A DNA stretch of 38,459 bases from Oceanobacter sp. 1_MG-2023 (GTDB taxonomy: Bacteria > Pseudomonadota > Gammaproteobacteria > Pseudomonadales > Oceanobacteraceae). The notes below the pieces were generated by a model. It ran no database searches. It saw only the letters and a program-made list of their open reading frames with translations, and had not been told where the DNA came from. Position numbers and translations under genes: made by a program. Below, in pieces: positions 8,962 through 17,578 of the stretch (positions within the stretch are counted from its first letter, which is position 1; each line of letters opens with the position of its first letter). Where the stretch lies: NCBI RefSeq assembly GCF_030689025.1, contig NZ_JAUYWA010000030.1, positions 1 to 38,459 on the forward strand. The letters run 5' to 3'.

Positions 8962-10560
8962 ATGGCTAAAGCACCCGCAAAATCTAAATCATCAAAAAAA
9001 CAAAACACCTCCTTTGAAGAATCCCTTTGGGACAGCGCCAATAAACTACGTGGCAGCGTCGAGTCATCTGAATACAAACACATCGTATTGAGTTTGATCT
9101 TTCTTAAATTTATCAGTGACAAGTTTGAAGCCCATCGCCAGGCACTAATCGACGATGGCAAAGAACAGTTTATTGATATGGTGCCGTTTTATGCCCAGAG
9201 CAATGTGTTCTACCTCAGTGAAGAGGCACGTTGGGCAACGTTGATCAAACACAGCAAGCAGGATGATATCGCCCTTAAAATCGATACCGCGCTGCACACC
9301 ATCGAGAAAACCAACCAATCCCTGGCGGGAGCCTTGCCGGATAACTACTTCTCACGTTTAGGGTTAGAAAGCAGCAAGCTGGCGGCGTTGCTCGATACCA
9401 TTAACAATATTGATACGCTGGCCAACGAATGCGAGATGAGCGAAGACGATCTGGTCGGCCGGGTGTATGAATACTTCCTCGGTAAATTTGCCGCCAGTGA
9501 AGGTAAAGGCGGGGGCGAGTTCTATACGCCCAAATCGGTAGTGGCCCTGCTGGCCGAAATGCTGGAACCCTACAAAGGTAAAATCTACGACCCTTGCTGC
9601 GGCTCGGGCGGCATGTTTGTGCAATCGGTCAAGTTTGTAAACAGCCATAACGGCAACCAAAAAGAGGTCTCGATCTACGGTCAGGAATACACCAGCGCCA
9701 CCTATAAGCTCGCCAAAATGAACCTCGCCATTCGGGGGATTAACGGCAACCTGGGGGATGTTGCAGGGGATACCTTCTTTAAAGATCAGCACCCTGATCT
9801 TAAAGCCGATTACATTATGGCCAACCCGCCGTTTAACCAAAAACAGTGGCGCGCCGACAATGAGTTGGTGGATGACCCGCGCTGGGCCAGCTATACCGTA
9901 CCGCCCACCGGTAATGCCAACTATGCGTGGATACTGCATATTCTCAGTAAACTCAGCGAAAGCGGCACCGCCGGTTTTGTCTTGGCCAATGGCTCCATGA
10001 GCTCTAACACCAGTGGCGAAGGCACCATTCGCCAAGAGATTATCGACAACGACCATGTGGATTGCATGATCGCGCTACCGGGGCAGCTGTTCTACACCAC
10101 CCAGATTCCCGTGTGTTTATGGTTCCTTACCAAAAACAAAGGTGAAGATAAAACCCACGGCTATCGTCACCGCCAAGGGGAAACCCTGTTTATCGATGCC
10201 CGCCAGATGGGCACCATGGCCAGCCGTATTCATAAGGAGCTGACCCCCGATGACCTAGCCAAAATCGCCGGAACTTACCACGCATGGCGTGGTGAAACGC
10301 AAGATGGCAGCGGCACGCTAGCGCACTATGAAGATGTGGCCGGTTACTGCAAAGCGGCCAGCTTAGCGGATATTCAAAAGAACGATTATGTACTCACCCC
10401 CGGTCGCTATGTGGGCGCGGCGGATATCGAAGATGACGGCATCCCCTTTGAAGATAAAATGCGCGAACTTAGCCAAACTCTCTATGGCCAGATGAAAGAA
10501 GCCGAAGCGCTGGATAAAACCATTCGTCAGAACTTAGAGGTATTGGGTTATGGGGAGTGA
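8962..10560 (+). CDS. hsdM: Type I restriction-modification system, methyltransferase subunit HsdM
   Basis: N6-adenine DNA methyltransferase subunit of a type I system, 532 residues. An N-terminal helical HsdM domain (about 15-150; FEESLWDSANKLRGSVE) precedes the methylase core. The SAM-binding motif I is DPCCGSGG at 210-217, preceded by GGGEFYTPKSVV, and the catalytic motif IV is NPPF at 288-291. With HsdS it forms the M2S methylase and adds HsdR for restriction. Its stop overlaps the hsdS start by 11 bases, so the two are translationally coupled. The Shine-Dalgarno is weak. The full length and intact motifs suggest it is active. Confidence 0.96.
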   Translation: MAKAPAKSKSSKKQNTSFEESLWDSANKLRGSVESSEYKHIVLSLIFLKFISDKFEAHRQALIDDGKEQFIDMVPFYAQSNVFYLSEEARWATLIKHSKQDDIALKIDTALHTIEKTNQSLAGALPDNYFSRLGLESSKLAALLDTINNIDTLANECEMSEDDLVGRVYEYFLGKFAASEGKGGGEFYTPKSVVALLAEMLEPYKGKIYDPCCGSGGMFVQSVKFVNSHNGNQKEVSIYGQEYTSATYKLAKMNLAIRGINGNLGDVAGDTFFKDQHPDLKADYIMANPPFNQKQWRADNELVDDPRWASYTVPPTGNANYAWILHILSKLSESGTAGFVLANGSMSSNTSGEGTIRQEIIDNDHVDCMIALPGQLFYTTQIPVCLWFLTKNKGEDKTHGYRHRQGETLFIDARQMGTMASRIHKELTPDDLAKIAGTYHAWRGETQDGSGTLAHYEDVAGYCKAASLADIQKNDYVLTPGRYVGAADIEDDGIPFEDKMRELSQTLYGQMKEAEALDKTIRQNLEVLGYGE

Positions 10561-11932
10561 TTTTGGGCTGTCTAATTATCCTGAGGAGTGGAGGTTAACG
10601 ACACTAGGTGAACTGCTTGATTCTACTGGTGGGTCGGTTCAGACAGGGCCTTTCGGTAGTCAGTTACACGCCTCTGATTATGTGAATGAAGGTATTCCTT
10701 CGGTTATGCCCAAAAATATATCAATTGAGGGTATTGTAGAAACTGATATTGCTAGGATCACTACTGAAGATGCCCAAAGGCTCTCAAAATACTTACTTCT
10801 AGATGGGGATGTTATATATAGCCGTCGTGGAGATGTAGAAAAGTGCGCTCTAGTGAAACAGGAGGAATCTGGTTGGTTATGCGGTACTGGATGTTTAAGA
10901 GTCCGGCTTGGTGAAAGGTCTAGAATCACCCCCGAGTTTTTACATGCATACCTATCATCTCCGGCGATTAGGGAGTGGATTTCAAGAAATGCTATAGGTG
11001 CGACAATGCCGAACTTAAACACATCTATTCTTCGTGATGTGCCGGTATTAGTTCCTGAAAAAAGAGAGATAAACTTTATAGCGGATAGCTGGAACTTAAT
11101 TAACAACAAAATCGAACTCAACCGCGAAACCAATAAAACCCTGGAGCAGATGGCACAAGCCCTGTTTAAAAGTTGGTTTGTGGATTTCGACCCCGTGATC
11201 GACAACGCCTTAGCCGCGGGTAAGCCTATCCCCGAGGAACTGCAAGCACGCGCCCAGCGCCGCCAGCAACAACTCGCCAAACCGGATCACCAACCCTTGC
11301 CCGATGATGTGCGCCAGTTATTCCCCAGTGAGTTTGAAGAAACAGAAGAATTGGGCTGGGTGCCGAAGGGGTGGGAGGTGAAAAGGGTAGATGGAATATT
11401 GGAGTTAGCATACGGGAAAGCTTTAAAAAAGACTGATCGAGTCGATGGGAATGTTCCTGTTTATGGTTCGGGAGGTATCAATGGTTATCACAATAGCTCA
11501 ATCGTGGATGGTCCAGGAATCGTTATAGGAAGAAAAGGAACGGTTGGTTCTATTTATTGGGAGAGCGGCCCTTTTTATCCAATTGATACGGTTTTTTTTG
11601 TTAAACCAATAGATGATTATAGTTTGAGTTTTTGCTTCATGATGTTGCAAGTACTGGGGCTTCAAGATATGAATACAGACGCTGCCGTCCCTGGTTTGAA
11701 TAGAAACAATGTATATCGTTTGTTGTTCCCTGTAGCGACTGCAGAATTATTGAAGTTTCTTTCTGATTTTCTGGATTCAATTAGACATAACATAACGTTA
11801 AATAATAATGAAACTAAGACTTTAACCAAACTCCGCGACACTCTTCTCCCTAAACTGATCTCCGGCGAACTGCGTCTGCCTGACTCTCTGCTCGATAGCG
11901 AAACCAACCCACTGATGGATGAGGTGAGTTGA
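10550..11932 (+). CDS. hsdS: Type I restriction-modification system, specificity subunit HsdS
   Basis: DNA-recognition subunit, 460 residues, with the normal two-half layout. Target recognition domain 1 covers about residues 10-180 (TLGELLDSTGGSVQTGPFGS near its start). The conserved central spacer is about 185-245 (ELNRETNKTLEQMAQALFKSW). Domain 2 is about 270-425 (WEVKRVDGILELAYGKAL). The conserved C-terminal repeat is about 425-455 (NNNETKTLTKLRDTLLPKLI). Both recognition domains are visibly AT-richer than the spacer and tail, as expected for exchanged domains. It starts inside hsdM, and its TGA shares a base with the ATG of the following remnant. The target sequence cannot be read from the gene. 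Confidence 0.94.
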   Translation: MGSDFGLSNYPEEWRLTTLGELLDSTGGSVQTGPFGSQLHASDYVNEGIPSVMPKNISIEGIVETDIARITTEDAQRLSKYLLLDGDVIYSRRGDVEKCALVKQEESGWLCGTGCLRVRLGERSRITPEFLHAYLSSPAIREWISRNAIGATMPNLNTSILRDVPVLVPEKREINFIADSWNLINNKIELNRETNKTLEQMAQALFKSWFVDFDPVIDNALAAGKPIPEELQARAQRRQQQLAKPDHQPLPDDVRQLFPSEFEETEELGWVPKGWEVKRVDGILELAYGKALKKTDRVDGNVPVYGSGGINGYHNSSIVDGPGIVIGRKGTVGSIYWESGPFYPIDTVFFVKPIDDYSLSFCFMMLQVLGLQDMNTDAAVPGLNRNNVYRLLFPVATAELLKFLSDFLDSIRHNITLNNNETKTLTKLRDTLLPKLISGELRLPDSLLDSETNPLMDEVS

Positions 11933-12123
11933 TGACGCAAACCCGTTTACCCATGGCGCTGTTCAGCAGCGAAGATGGCCGTGTACGTCTGCAACTGAAG
12001 CTTGAAGATAAAACGAGGGTGTTCATAGTTCTGTGTCACCCATTACTTACAGATCCGAGGTGTAGTGGTTCAATGATTCCGGACAGTTGCCCGCGAAGGC
12101 AGGCGAGAGGTGGAGCGGACTGA
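11932..12123 (+). pseudogene. Truncated N-terminus of a RhuM-like protein
   Basis: The first 28 or so codons (MTQTRLPMALFSSEDGRVRL, then QLKLEDKT) resemble the start of RhuM-family proteins, which often sit inside type I hsd operons and open with a similar strand pattern before a WLTQ-type helix. Here the resemblance stops near base 12015. The remaining 36 codons look unrelated and the frame ends at 12123, so most of the gene is missing. The ATG shares a base with the hsdS stop (TGATG), showing it once belonged to the operon. The sequence after the break up to 12277 is non-coding and its origin is unknown. Family assignment rests on a short match and is tentative. Confidence 0.5.
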
Positions 12124-12277
12124 CTCTATTCGCACGAGCGAACGACGTTATCGCTTTACTGTGATAGATTTTACTTATGGTATAGAGAAGTTTGTAAGCT
12201 TTAACGAATATTACCCCGTCAGGTTGAAGTAACCGCTAAGACTGCAACGCTGACAAAACACAACAGGATGTCGTGCC

Positions 12278-15200
12278 GTGAAATTTACCGAAGCCCAATT
12301 AGAAAGTGCCATTATCCAACTACTGGGGGAGCAGGGTTATCCCCATGTATTGGGCAGTGAGCTTTCGCGGGGAACCACTGAGGTATTGATCAAACCGGAT
12401 CTGCGCGCTTTTTTAAGTCAGCAATATGCCAGTGAGGGTATCACTGATCATGAGATCGACGGCATTATCCGCCAGCTTGAATTGCTATCGGCGAGTGATC
12501 TGTATGAGAGTAACAAAACCTTCTGTAAGTGGTTGAGTGATGGTTTTTTACTCAAGCGCGAAGACCCTAATGATAAAGACATTTACATACAGCTGATCGA
12601 TTACAGCGATCTTGCGGCGATACGTGTGCCAACAGTGGATGAGGTCGACCAGCTATCCCTTGTTGCCGAAGAAGGCGAAGGCTATCAGGCTCAGCGGCAC
12701 ACGAATAACCTTTTTAAAATCGTTAACCAGTTAGAGATTGAAGGGGTGGCTTCTGCCAGTGGCGGAGAGCTGCGTATTCCCGATGGTATTTTGTATATCA
12801 ATGGTTTGCCGCTGGTATTGTTTGAGTTTAAAAGTGCTATTCGTGAAGAGGCCACCATTCACGATGCTTACGTGCAAATCTGCACCCGTTACCGCCGTGA
12901 TATTCCTCAGTTATTTGTTTACAACGCCCTCTGTGTCATTAGTGATGGGGTGAATAACAAGATGGGCAACCTGTTTGCCTCCTATGAGTTTTATTATGGC
13001 TGGCGCAAAGTCAACGGCAATGAGGCGGTCGATAAAGAGGGCATCGATTCACTCACCAGTATGCTGCAAGGGTTGTTTGATCATCGGCGTTTACGTGAGG
13101 TGATTCGGCACTTTATCTATTTCCCTGATAAGAGCCATCAAGAGGTCAAGGTCGTTTGTCGTTATCCGCAGTATTATGCGGCCACTAAACTCTACCAAAG
13201 CATTAAAGCGCATCAGAAACGGCCTGACAGTGCGGGTGAGATTATCGACGATGACCCTTTAAGAGACGGAAAAGGCGGCACCTATTTTGGCGCTACCGGT
13301 TGCGGCAAAAGCTTTACCATGCAGTTTTTGGTACGCCTGTTGATGAAGAGTGTGGACTTTGCCAGCCCCACGGTTGTGTTGATTACCGACCGTACCGATT
13401 TAGATGATCAGCTGTCCAGGCAGTTTACCAATGCCAAAACCTATATTGGCGATCAGATTGTTGAAACCGTGACCTCCCGTGCTGACCTGCGCGACAAATT
13501 GCAGGGCCGCCAGAGTGGCGGTGTGTTTTTAACCACGATTCATAAGTTTACTGAAGATGTCGCGCTGTTAACGGATCGCTGTAATGTGATCTGCATTTCC
13601 GATGAGGCTCACCGTAGTCAGGTGAACCTTGATCAAAAAATATCGGTGGTGACCGAAGGCAAAAACCGAGGGGTTAAGAAAACCTACGGCTTTGCCAAGT
13701 ATCTGCATGACTCTCTGCCGAACGCCACCTATGTGGGTTTTACCGGTACGCCTATTGATGCCACTCTGGATGTGTTTGGTACGGTGGTGGATAGCTACAC
13801 CATGAACGAGTCCGTCAAGGATGAGATTACCGTGCGCATTGTGTACGAAGGCCGGGCGGCAAAAGTGATTCTGGATAACAGCAAGCTGAAAGAGATCGAA
13901 GCCTACTATCAGCAATGTGCCGACGATGGCGCGAGTGATTACCAGATAGACGACAGCAAAAAAGCGATGGCCAGCATGGGGGCGATTCTGGGTGATCCTG
14001 ACCGTATTCGCACGTTAGCTAAAGACTTTGTCGCGCACTATGAAGATCGTGTTGCTGAAGGCTCTACCGTGGCTGGCAAGGCGATGTTTGTCAGTAGTTC
14101 TCGCCAGATTGCGTATCAGCTGTATCAGGAGTTACAACGTTTACGTCCGGAATGGTTTGAGGTGCTGGAATGCGCCAAGGGTGAATCACTTAGCGATAAA
14201 GAGCGCAAGGAGATAAAAGCCTCTGCGCGGGTGCGCATGGTGATGACGCGCCATAAAGATGATGAAAAAGTGTTGTGGGATCTGCTCGGCACTAAAGATA
14301 ATCGTAAAGAGCTGGATCGCCAATTCAAGCAGGCAAAGTCTAACTTTAAAATCGCCATTGTGGTGGATATGTGGCTGACCGGCTTTGATGTGCCATTTCT
14401 CGATACCATGTATATCGATAAACCCGTCTCACAGCATAATCTGATACAAACGATTTCTCGGGTAAATCGTAAGTTTTCCGGTAAGAGCAAAGGGCTGGTG
14501 GTGGATTACATCGGCATCAAAACCCAGATGAACAAAGCGCTGAAGCAGTTTGGTGGCAGTGGTGATGATAATTTTGAAGATATTGCTGCCTCGATTGTTG
14601 AGGTGCGTAATCACCTGGATCTACTGAACAAGGCTTTTTATCATTTTGATAGTTCAGATTATTTCAGCGGTGATCCTGTTGGCCAGTTAAACTGCCTCAA
14701 CCGGGCTGCTGAATATGCAATGCAAACAGACAAAACCGAAAAGCGCTTTATGGATATTACCAAGCGTTTAAAGGCGGCCTATGACATCTGTTGTGGTAAT
14801 GAGCAGATCAGTAAAGCTGAGCGTGATCATATTCACTTTTATATGGCGACCCGCTCTATTATCTACAAGTTAACCCGAGGTACGGCACCGGATACGGCGC
14901 AGATGAACGCCAAAGTGCGGGAGATGATCGCCGAAGCAATTAAAAGTGATGGTGTCGAAGAGATCTTTAAACTGGGTGAAGAAGCATCCACTGGGGATGG
15001 TGCGATTGATATTTTTGATGAAGATTATCTAGCCAAGATCGACAAAATCAAACTGCCGAATACCAAGATCAAACTACTGCAAAAACTGCTGGAAAAAGCC
15101 ATTGGCGAAGTCTCGAAAACCAACAAGATGCAAGGGGTCGATTTCTCTAAAAAGTTCAAGGCGCTGGTGGATAAATACAACGAACGCAAAGAAGATGATG

Positions 15201-15592
15201 TGCTTGTCAGCAGCGTGCTGGAAGACTTCTCTAATGAAATTATCGACCTGTACCATGACCTGAAAAACGAAATGACCTCGTTTGCCGATATGGGCATCGA
15301 CTTTGAAGAGAAAGCGTTTTACGACATTTTAAAATCCCTGTCGATTAAGTATGACTTCACTTACCCCGAAGACAAGATGATCGAACTGGCTAAGCATGCC
15401 AAGGAAGAGGTTGATAGTGTTGCCAGTTTCCCCGCATGGAACCAGCGGGAAGATATCAAAGCCGAGCTGCAAGTGAAGCTGATCTTGTTACTGGCCAGGT
15501 ATGGTTATCCACCGGTGGCCAACGATGATGCTTACAAAGAGATCCTGGAACAGGCGGAGAATTTTAAGAAATATCGAGAGAAAACAGGCTGA
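12278..15592 (+). CDS. hsdR: Type I restriction-modification system, endonuclease/translocase subunit HsdR
   Basis: Motor and nuclease subunit, 1104 residues. The nuclease core is of the PD-(D/E)XK type: D169 in IPDGI, then E183 and K185 in FEFKS. The superfamily 2 translocase follows, with Walker A GATGCGKS at 338-345, the DEAH box at 442-445, a motif like VGFTGTPID, and the C-terminal helicase part with VVDMWLTGFDVPFLDTMY and QTISRVNR. The C-terminal helical region that contacts the methylase is Lys- and Glu-rich. The start is GTG at 12278 with AGGA 9 bases upstream. It is separated from hsdS by 345 bases holding the truncated remnant, so it may have its own promoter. All core motifs are intact. 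Confidence 0.95.
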   Translation: MKFTEAQLESAIIQLLGEQGYPHVLGSELSRGTTEVLIKPDLRAFLSQQYASEGITDHEIDGIIRQLELLSASDLYESNKTFCKWLSDGFLLKREDPNDKDIYIQLIDYSDLAAIRVPTVDEVDQLSLVAEEGEGYQAQRHTNNLFKIVNQLEIEGVASASGGELRIPDGILYINGLPLVLFEFKSAIREEATIHDAYVQICTRYRRDIPQLFVYNALCVISDGVNNKMGNLFASYEFYYGWRKVNGNEAVDKEGIDSLTSMLQGLFDHRRLREVIRHFIYFPDKSHQEVKVVCRYPQYYAATKLYQSIKAHQKRPDSAGEIIDDDPLRDGKGGTYFGATGCGKSFTMQFLVRLLMKSVDFASPTVVLITDRTDLDDQLSRQFTNAKTYIGDQIVETVTSRADLRDKLQGRQSGGVFLTTIHKFTEDVALLTDRCNVICISDEAHRSQVNLDQKISVVTEGKNRGVKKTYGFAKYLHDSLPNATYVGFTGTPIDATLDVFGTVVDSYTMNESVKDEITVRIVYEGRAAKVILDNSKLKEIEAYYQQCADDGASDYQIDDSKKAMASMGAILGDPDRIRTLAKDFVAHYEDRVAEGSTVAGKAMFVSSSRQIAYQLYQELQRLRPEWFEVLECAKGESLSDKERKEIKASARVRMVMTRHKDDEKVLWDLLGTKDNRKELDRQFKQAKSNFKIAIVVDMWLTGFDVPFLDTMYIDKPVSQHNLIQTISRVNRKFSGKSKGLVVDYIGIKTQMNKALKQFGGSGDDNFEDIAASIVEVRNHLDLLNKAFYHFDSSDYFSGDPVGQLNCLNRAAEYAMQTDKTEKRFMDITKRLKAAYDICCGNEQISKAERDHIHFYMATRSIIYKLTRGTAPDTAQMNAKVREMIAEAIKSDGVEEIFKLGEEASTGDGAIDIFDEDYLAKIDKIKLPNTKIKLLQKLLEKAIGEVSKTNKMQGVDFSKKFKALVDKYNERKEDDVLVSSVLEDFSNEIIDLYHDLKNEMTSFADMGIDFEEKAFYDILKSLSIKYDFTYPEDKMIELAKHAKEEVDSVASFPAWNQREDIKAELQVKLILLLARYGYPPVANDDAYKEILEQAENFKKYREKTG

Positions 15593-15664
15593 TTGTCGTT
15601 ATGGGTGGAAGCTGTATTCAGCGCCAGGGTGGTGTGCAGGCCCTGGAGACGAAACGACCGTTCT

Positions 15665-15692
15665 CTTGACCTTGACCTTGACCTTGACCTTG
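15665..15692 (+). repeat. 6-bp tandem repeat (CTTGAC), about 4.7 copies
   Basis: Perfect hexamer repeats lie 72 bases after the hsdR stop and before the right-hand 44-bp repeat. They are not inside a gene I accept. Slippage here would not alter a recognised product. Confidence 0.85.
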
Positions 15693-15723
15693 TATGGGTA
15701 AAGGGGAATGGATCGCATATTAC

Positions 15724-15767
15724 CAGCGCCGTCCGTGGCCATACCAGTGCCATTTGTGTTTGTTAGA
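15724..15767 (+). repeat. 44-bp direct repeat, right flank of the R-M island
   Basis: Partner of 8466-8509 with one mismatch. It ends 7 bases before the stop codon of yghU, so both copies lie just past the 3' ends of the genes flanking the island. Confidence 0.9.
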
Positions 15768-15774
15768 GGGGTTT

Positions 15775-16635
15775 TTATTTACCCGCGTTCAAAGCGGTAT
15801 CAATATCGCTGGCGTTATGACGTTCTAACAGTTGTTCGTTTGGCTCACCAAAATTGCGGTTGATAATACGGCCGCGTTTAACCGCCGGGCGTGCATCAAT
15901 GGCTTTGGCCCAGCGCATCACGTGGGTGTAACCCTCGGCTTCAATAAATTCGGCGGCATCGTACAGGCGTCCGAGAATCAATGCGCCATACCAGGGCCAG
16001 ATGGCGATATCGGCGATGGTATATTCGTCGCCACACATAAAGGTGTTGTGTGCCAGGTGCTGGTCGAGTACGTCGAGCTGACGTTTGATTTCCATGGTGA
16101 AGCGGTTGATGGGGTATTCAAATTTTTCTGGGGCGTAGGCGTAAAAATGACCAAAGCCACCGCCCAGCATGGGGGCACTGCCCATTTGCCAGAATAACCA
16201 GTTAAAGCATTCGGTACGGCCGGCGGCATCGGTGGGAATAAAGGCATCAAACTTTTCGGCCAGGTACATCAGGATGGAGCCGGATTCAAATACTCGTTGT
16301 GGTGGTGTGACGCTGTAATCCAGTAGCGCTGGAATTTTGGAGTTCGGATTAACGCCGACAAAACCGGAACTGAACTGGTCGCCATCAACAATCTGGATCA
16401 TCCAGGCGTCGTATTCTGCGGCGGTTTTTCCTGCTGCCAGCAGCTCTTCCAGCATTACGGTGATCTTGATGCCGTTAGGTGTTCCCATGGAGTAAAGCTG
16501 CAATGGGTGTTCACCCCGAGGCAATTCCTTGTCGTGAGTGGCTCCGGCTACCGGGCGGTTTATATTGGCAAACTTGCCGCCATTGCCAGGTTCCCAGGTC
16601 CAGACATTGGGAGGCGTATAGGTCGTATCGCTCAT
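15775..16635 (-). CDS. yghU: Glutathione S-transferase-like disulfide-bond oxidoreductase (YghU family)
   Basis: A 286-residue YghU/Ure2p-like member of the glutathione transferase family. The E. coli relative binds two glutathiones and has disulfide-bond reductase activity. The thioredoxin-like N domain begins LQLYSMGTPNGIKITVMLEE near residue 46; the family uses T and N in TPNG rather than a classical Tyr or Ser. The conserved IPALLDY and FESGSILMYLAEKF give the glutathione-binding segments, and the helical C domain contains GDEYTIADIAIWPW. The N-terminal extension (VWTWEPGNGGKFANINRPVAG) is characteristic of YghU, and the length matches. A repeat element ends 35 bases upstream of the start and may affect its promoter. 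Confidence 0.94.
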   Translation of the reverse strand: MSDTTYTPPNVWTWEPGNGGKFANINRPVAGATHDKELPRGEHPLQLYSMGTPNGIKITVMLEELLAAGKTAAEYDAWMIQIVDGDQFSSGFVGVNPNSKIPALLDYSVTPPQRVFESGSILMYLAEKFDAFIPTDAAGRTECFNWLFWQMGSAPMLGGGFGHFYAYAPEKFEYPINRFTMEIKRQLDVLDQHLAHNTFMCGDEYTIADIAIWPWYGALILGRLYDAAEFIEAEGYTHVMRWAKAIDARPAVKRGRIINRNFGEPNEQLLERHNASDIDTALNAGK

Positions 16636-16669
16636 GATTCAGTCTCCATCGACAGGGTAAAAGTGTACA

Positions 16670-16808
16670 GGGGACATCCATTTGATCCGGTGCTCACTCT
16701 GGGCTACCGGATGATTTCGAATCACGGAGCCGACTTGCAGGCCTGACGGGTCAAGTCACAAGTCGGCGACACTCGCGCAGAGCCGTGCAGGATTAAATAG
16801 ATGTCTCC
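16670..16808. mobile_element. 139-bp MITE-like element with terminal inverted repeats
   Basis: The ends GGGGACATCCATTTGATCC (16670-16688) and GGATTAAATAGATGTCTCC (16790-16808) are inverted copies matching at 16 of 19 positions. An inner inverted repeat GCCGACTTG/CAAGTCGGC lies within. The right 45 bases (16764-16808) match bases 32-76 at 43 of 45. It encodes nothing, and no transposase is present in the window. It fills most of the yghU/SpoIIAA-like intergenic space; the rest of 16636-16954 shows only the downstream gene's ribosome binding site. Confidence 0.7.
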
Positions 16809-16954
16809 TACAGTGTATGAAGTTAGCGGGGTTTGACTACGGTGCTTTCTGGCACGATGAGTTGCAGTTGGCTTGATGCAGCTGCTTGTGGTCGTTTTAT
16901 TCTTGGGTAATCTGATACTTATCTCTTCATGACTGTCTGATCAAGGAGGCTGCA

Positions 16955-17359
16955 ATGACGCGTAAACAGCATGGGTTATCGATTGGAATCAACCGTGAAA
17001 ATGAGCGGTTTTTTATCTCTCTCAAGGCTCAGGGAATCCTGACGCATCGCGATTATGAAACCATTACTCCGTTGCTGGATGGGGCGCTGGCGGAAGTCAA
17101 TGATCCCAAGGTCAGAATCATGATCGATGGTTCCGAATTTGAAGGCTGGGAGTTACAGGCCGCCTGGGATGATCTCAAACTGGGGTTGAAGCATGGCTCC
17201 GAATTTGAGCGGATTGCCATTTATGGTAATGCCGACTGGCAGCAGTGGATTGCCAGAATTGCCAGTTGGTTTATTGCAGGGGAAGTGCGCTTTTTTGATA
17301 ATTATATCGATGCGCTGGATTGGCTCTGTGATAACAAGGTGGGTGCAACCAGGAAATAA
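16955..17359 (+). CDS. SpoIIAA-like (STAS-related) small protein
   Basis: A 134-residue soluble protein of the SpoIIAA-like family, whose members have a STAS-like fold and no settled function. The family pattern is clear: an N-terminal strand pair (NERFFISLKAQGILTHRDYE), VRIMIDGSEFEGWELQAAWDD in the middle, and near the end RIAIYGNADWQQWIARIASWF followed by VRFFDNYIDALDWL. There is no signal peptide or membrane segment. A very good Shine-Dalgarno (AAGGAGG, 16943-16949) stands 5 bases before the ATG, suggesting strong translation. It stands alone between yghU and the convergent aap operon. Confidence 0.85.
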   Translation: MTRKQHGLSIGINRENERFFISLKAQGILTHRDYETITPLLDGALAEVNDPKVRIMIDGSEFEGWELQAAWDDLKLGLKHGSEFERIAIYGNADWQQWIARIASWFIAGEVRFFDNYIDALDWLCDNKVGATRK

Positions 17360-17485
17360 ACCCACGAAATAAACCTACGATAGGGTGGTGTCGGTATGCT
17401 GTGTCTGGTTTGTCTTTGTTACGACTGGGCCACTAGGGTTAGGGCGCTATGACGCTATCAGGCGGGGGGCCGAAGCCAAGGATAC

Positions 17486-17517
17486 AAAGAATAAAAGAAT
17501 AAAAGAATAAAAGAATA
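17486..17517 (+). repeat. 8-bp tandem repeat (AAAGAATA), four copies
   Basis: Four perfect AAAGAATA units lie in the convergent intergenic region between the SpoIIAA-like gene and aapP. No gene or clear regulatory role is seen. Confidence 0.85.
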
Positions 17518-17541
17518 GCCAGCGTTGGTATTGGTCAGCGT

Positions 17542-17564
17542 GATGGGCTGCAATGCAGCCCATC
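17542..17564 (-). terminator. Palindrome downstream of aapP
   Basis: GATGGGCTGCA and TGCAGCCCATC are perfect inverted arms around a single A, so the real stem is probably 9 bp with a 5-nt loop. It lies 15 bases past the aapP stop. No T-run follows on either strand, so it may be a message-end hairpin rather than a self-sufficient terminator. Confidence 0.45.
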
Positions 17565-17578
17565 GATCGAGGGTTTGA

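Noticed and set aside
8694..9161. A 155-codon minus-strand frame upstream of hsdM
   Set aside because: No recognisable domain or ribosome binding site, and it runs into the 5' end of hsdM on the opposite strand.
8962..15592. A new kind of defence system
   Set aside because: hsdM, hsdS and hsdR have all standard type I motifs. Only the broken RhuM-like remnant and the flanking repeats are unusual.
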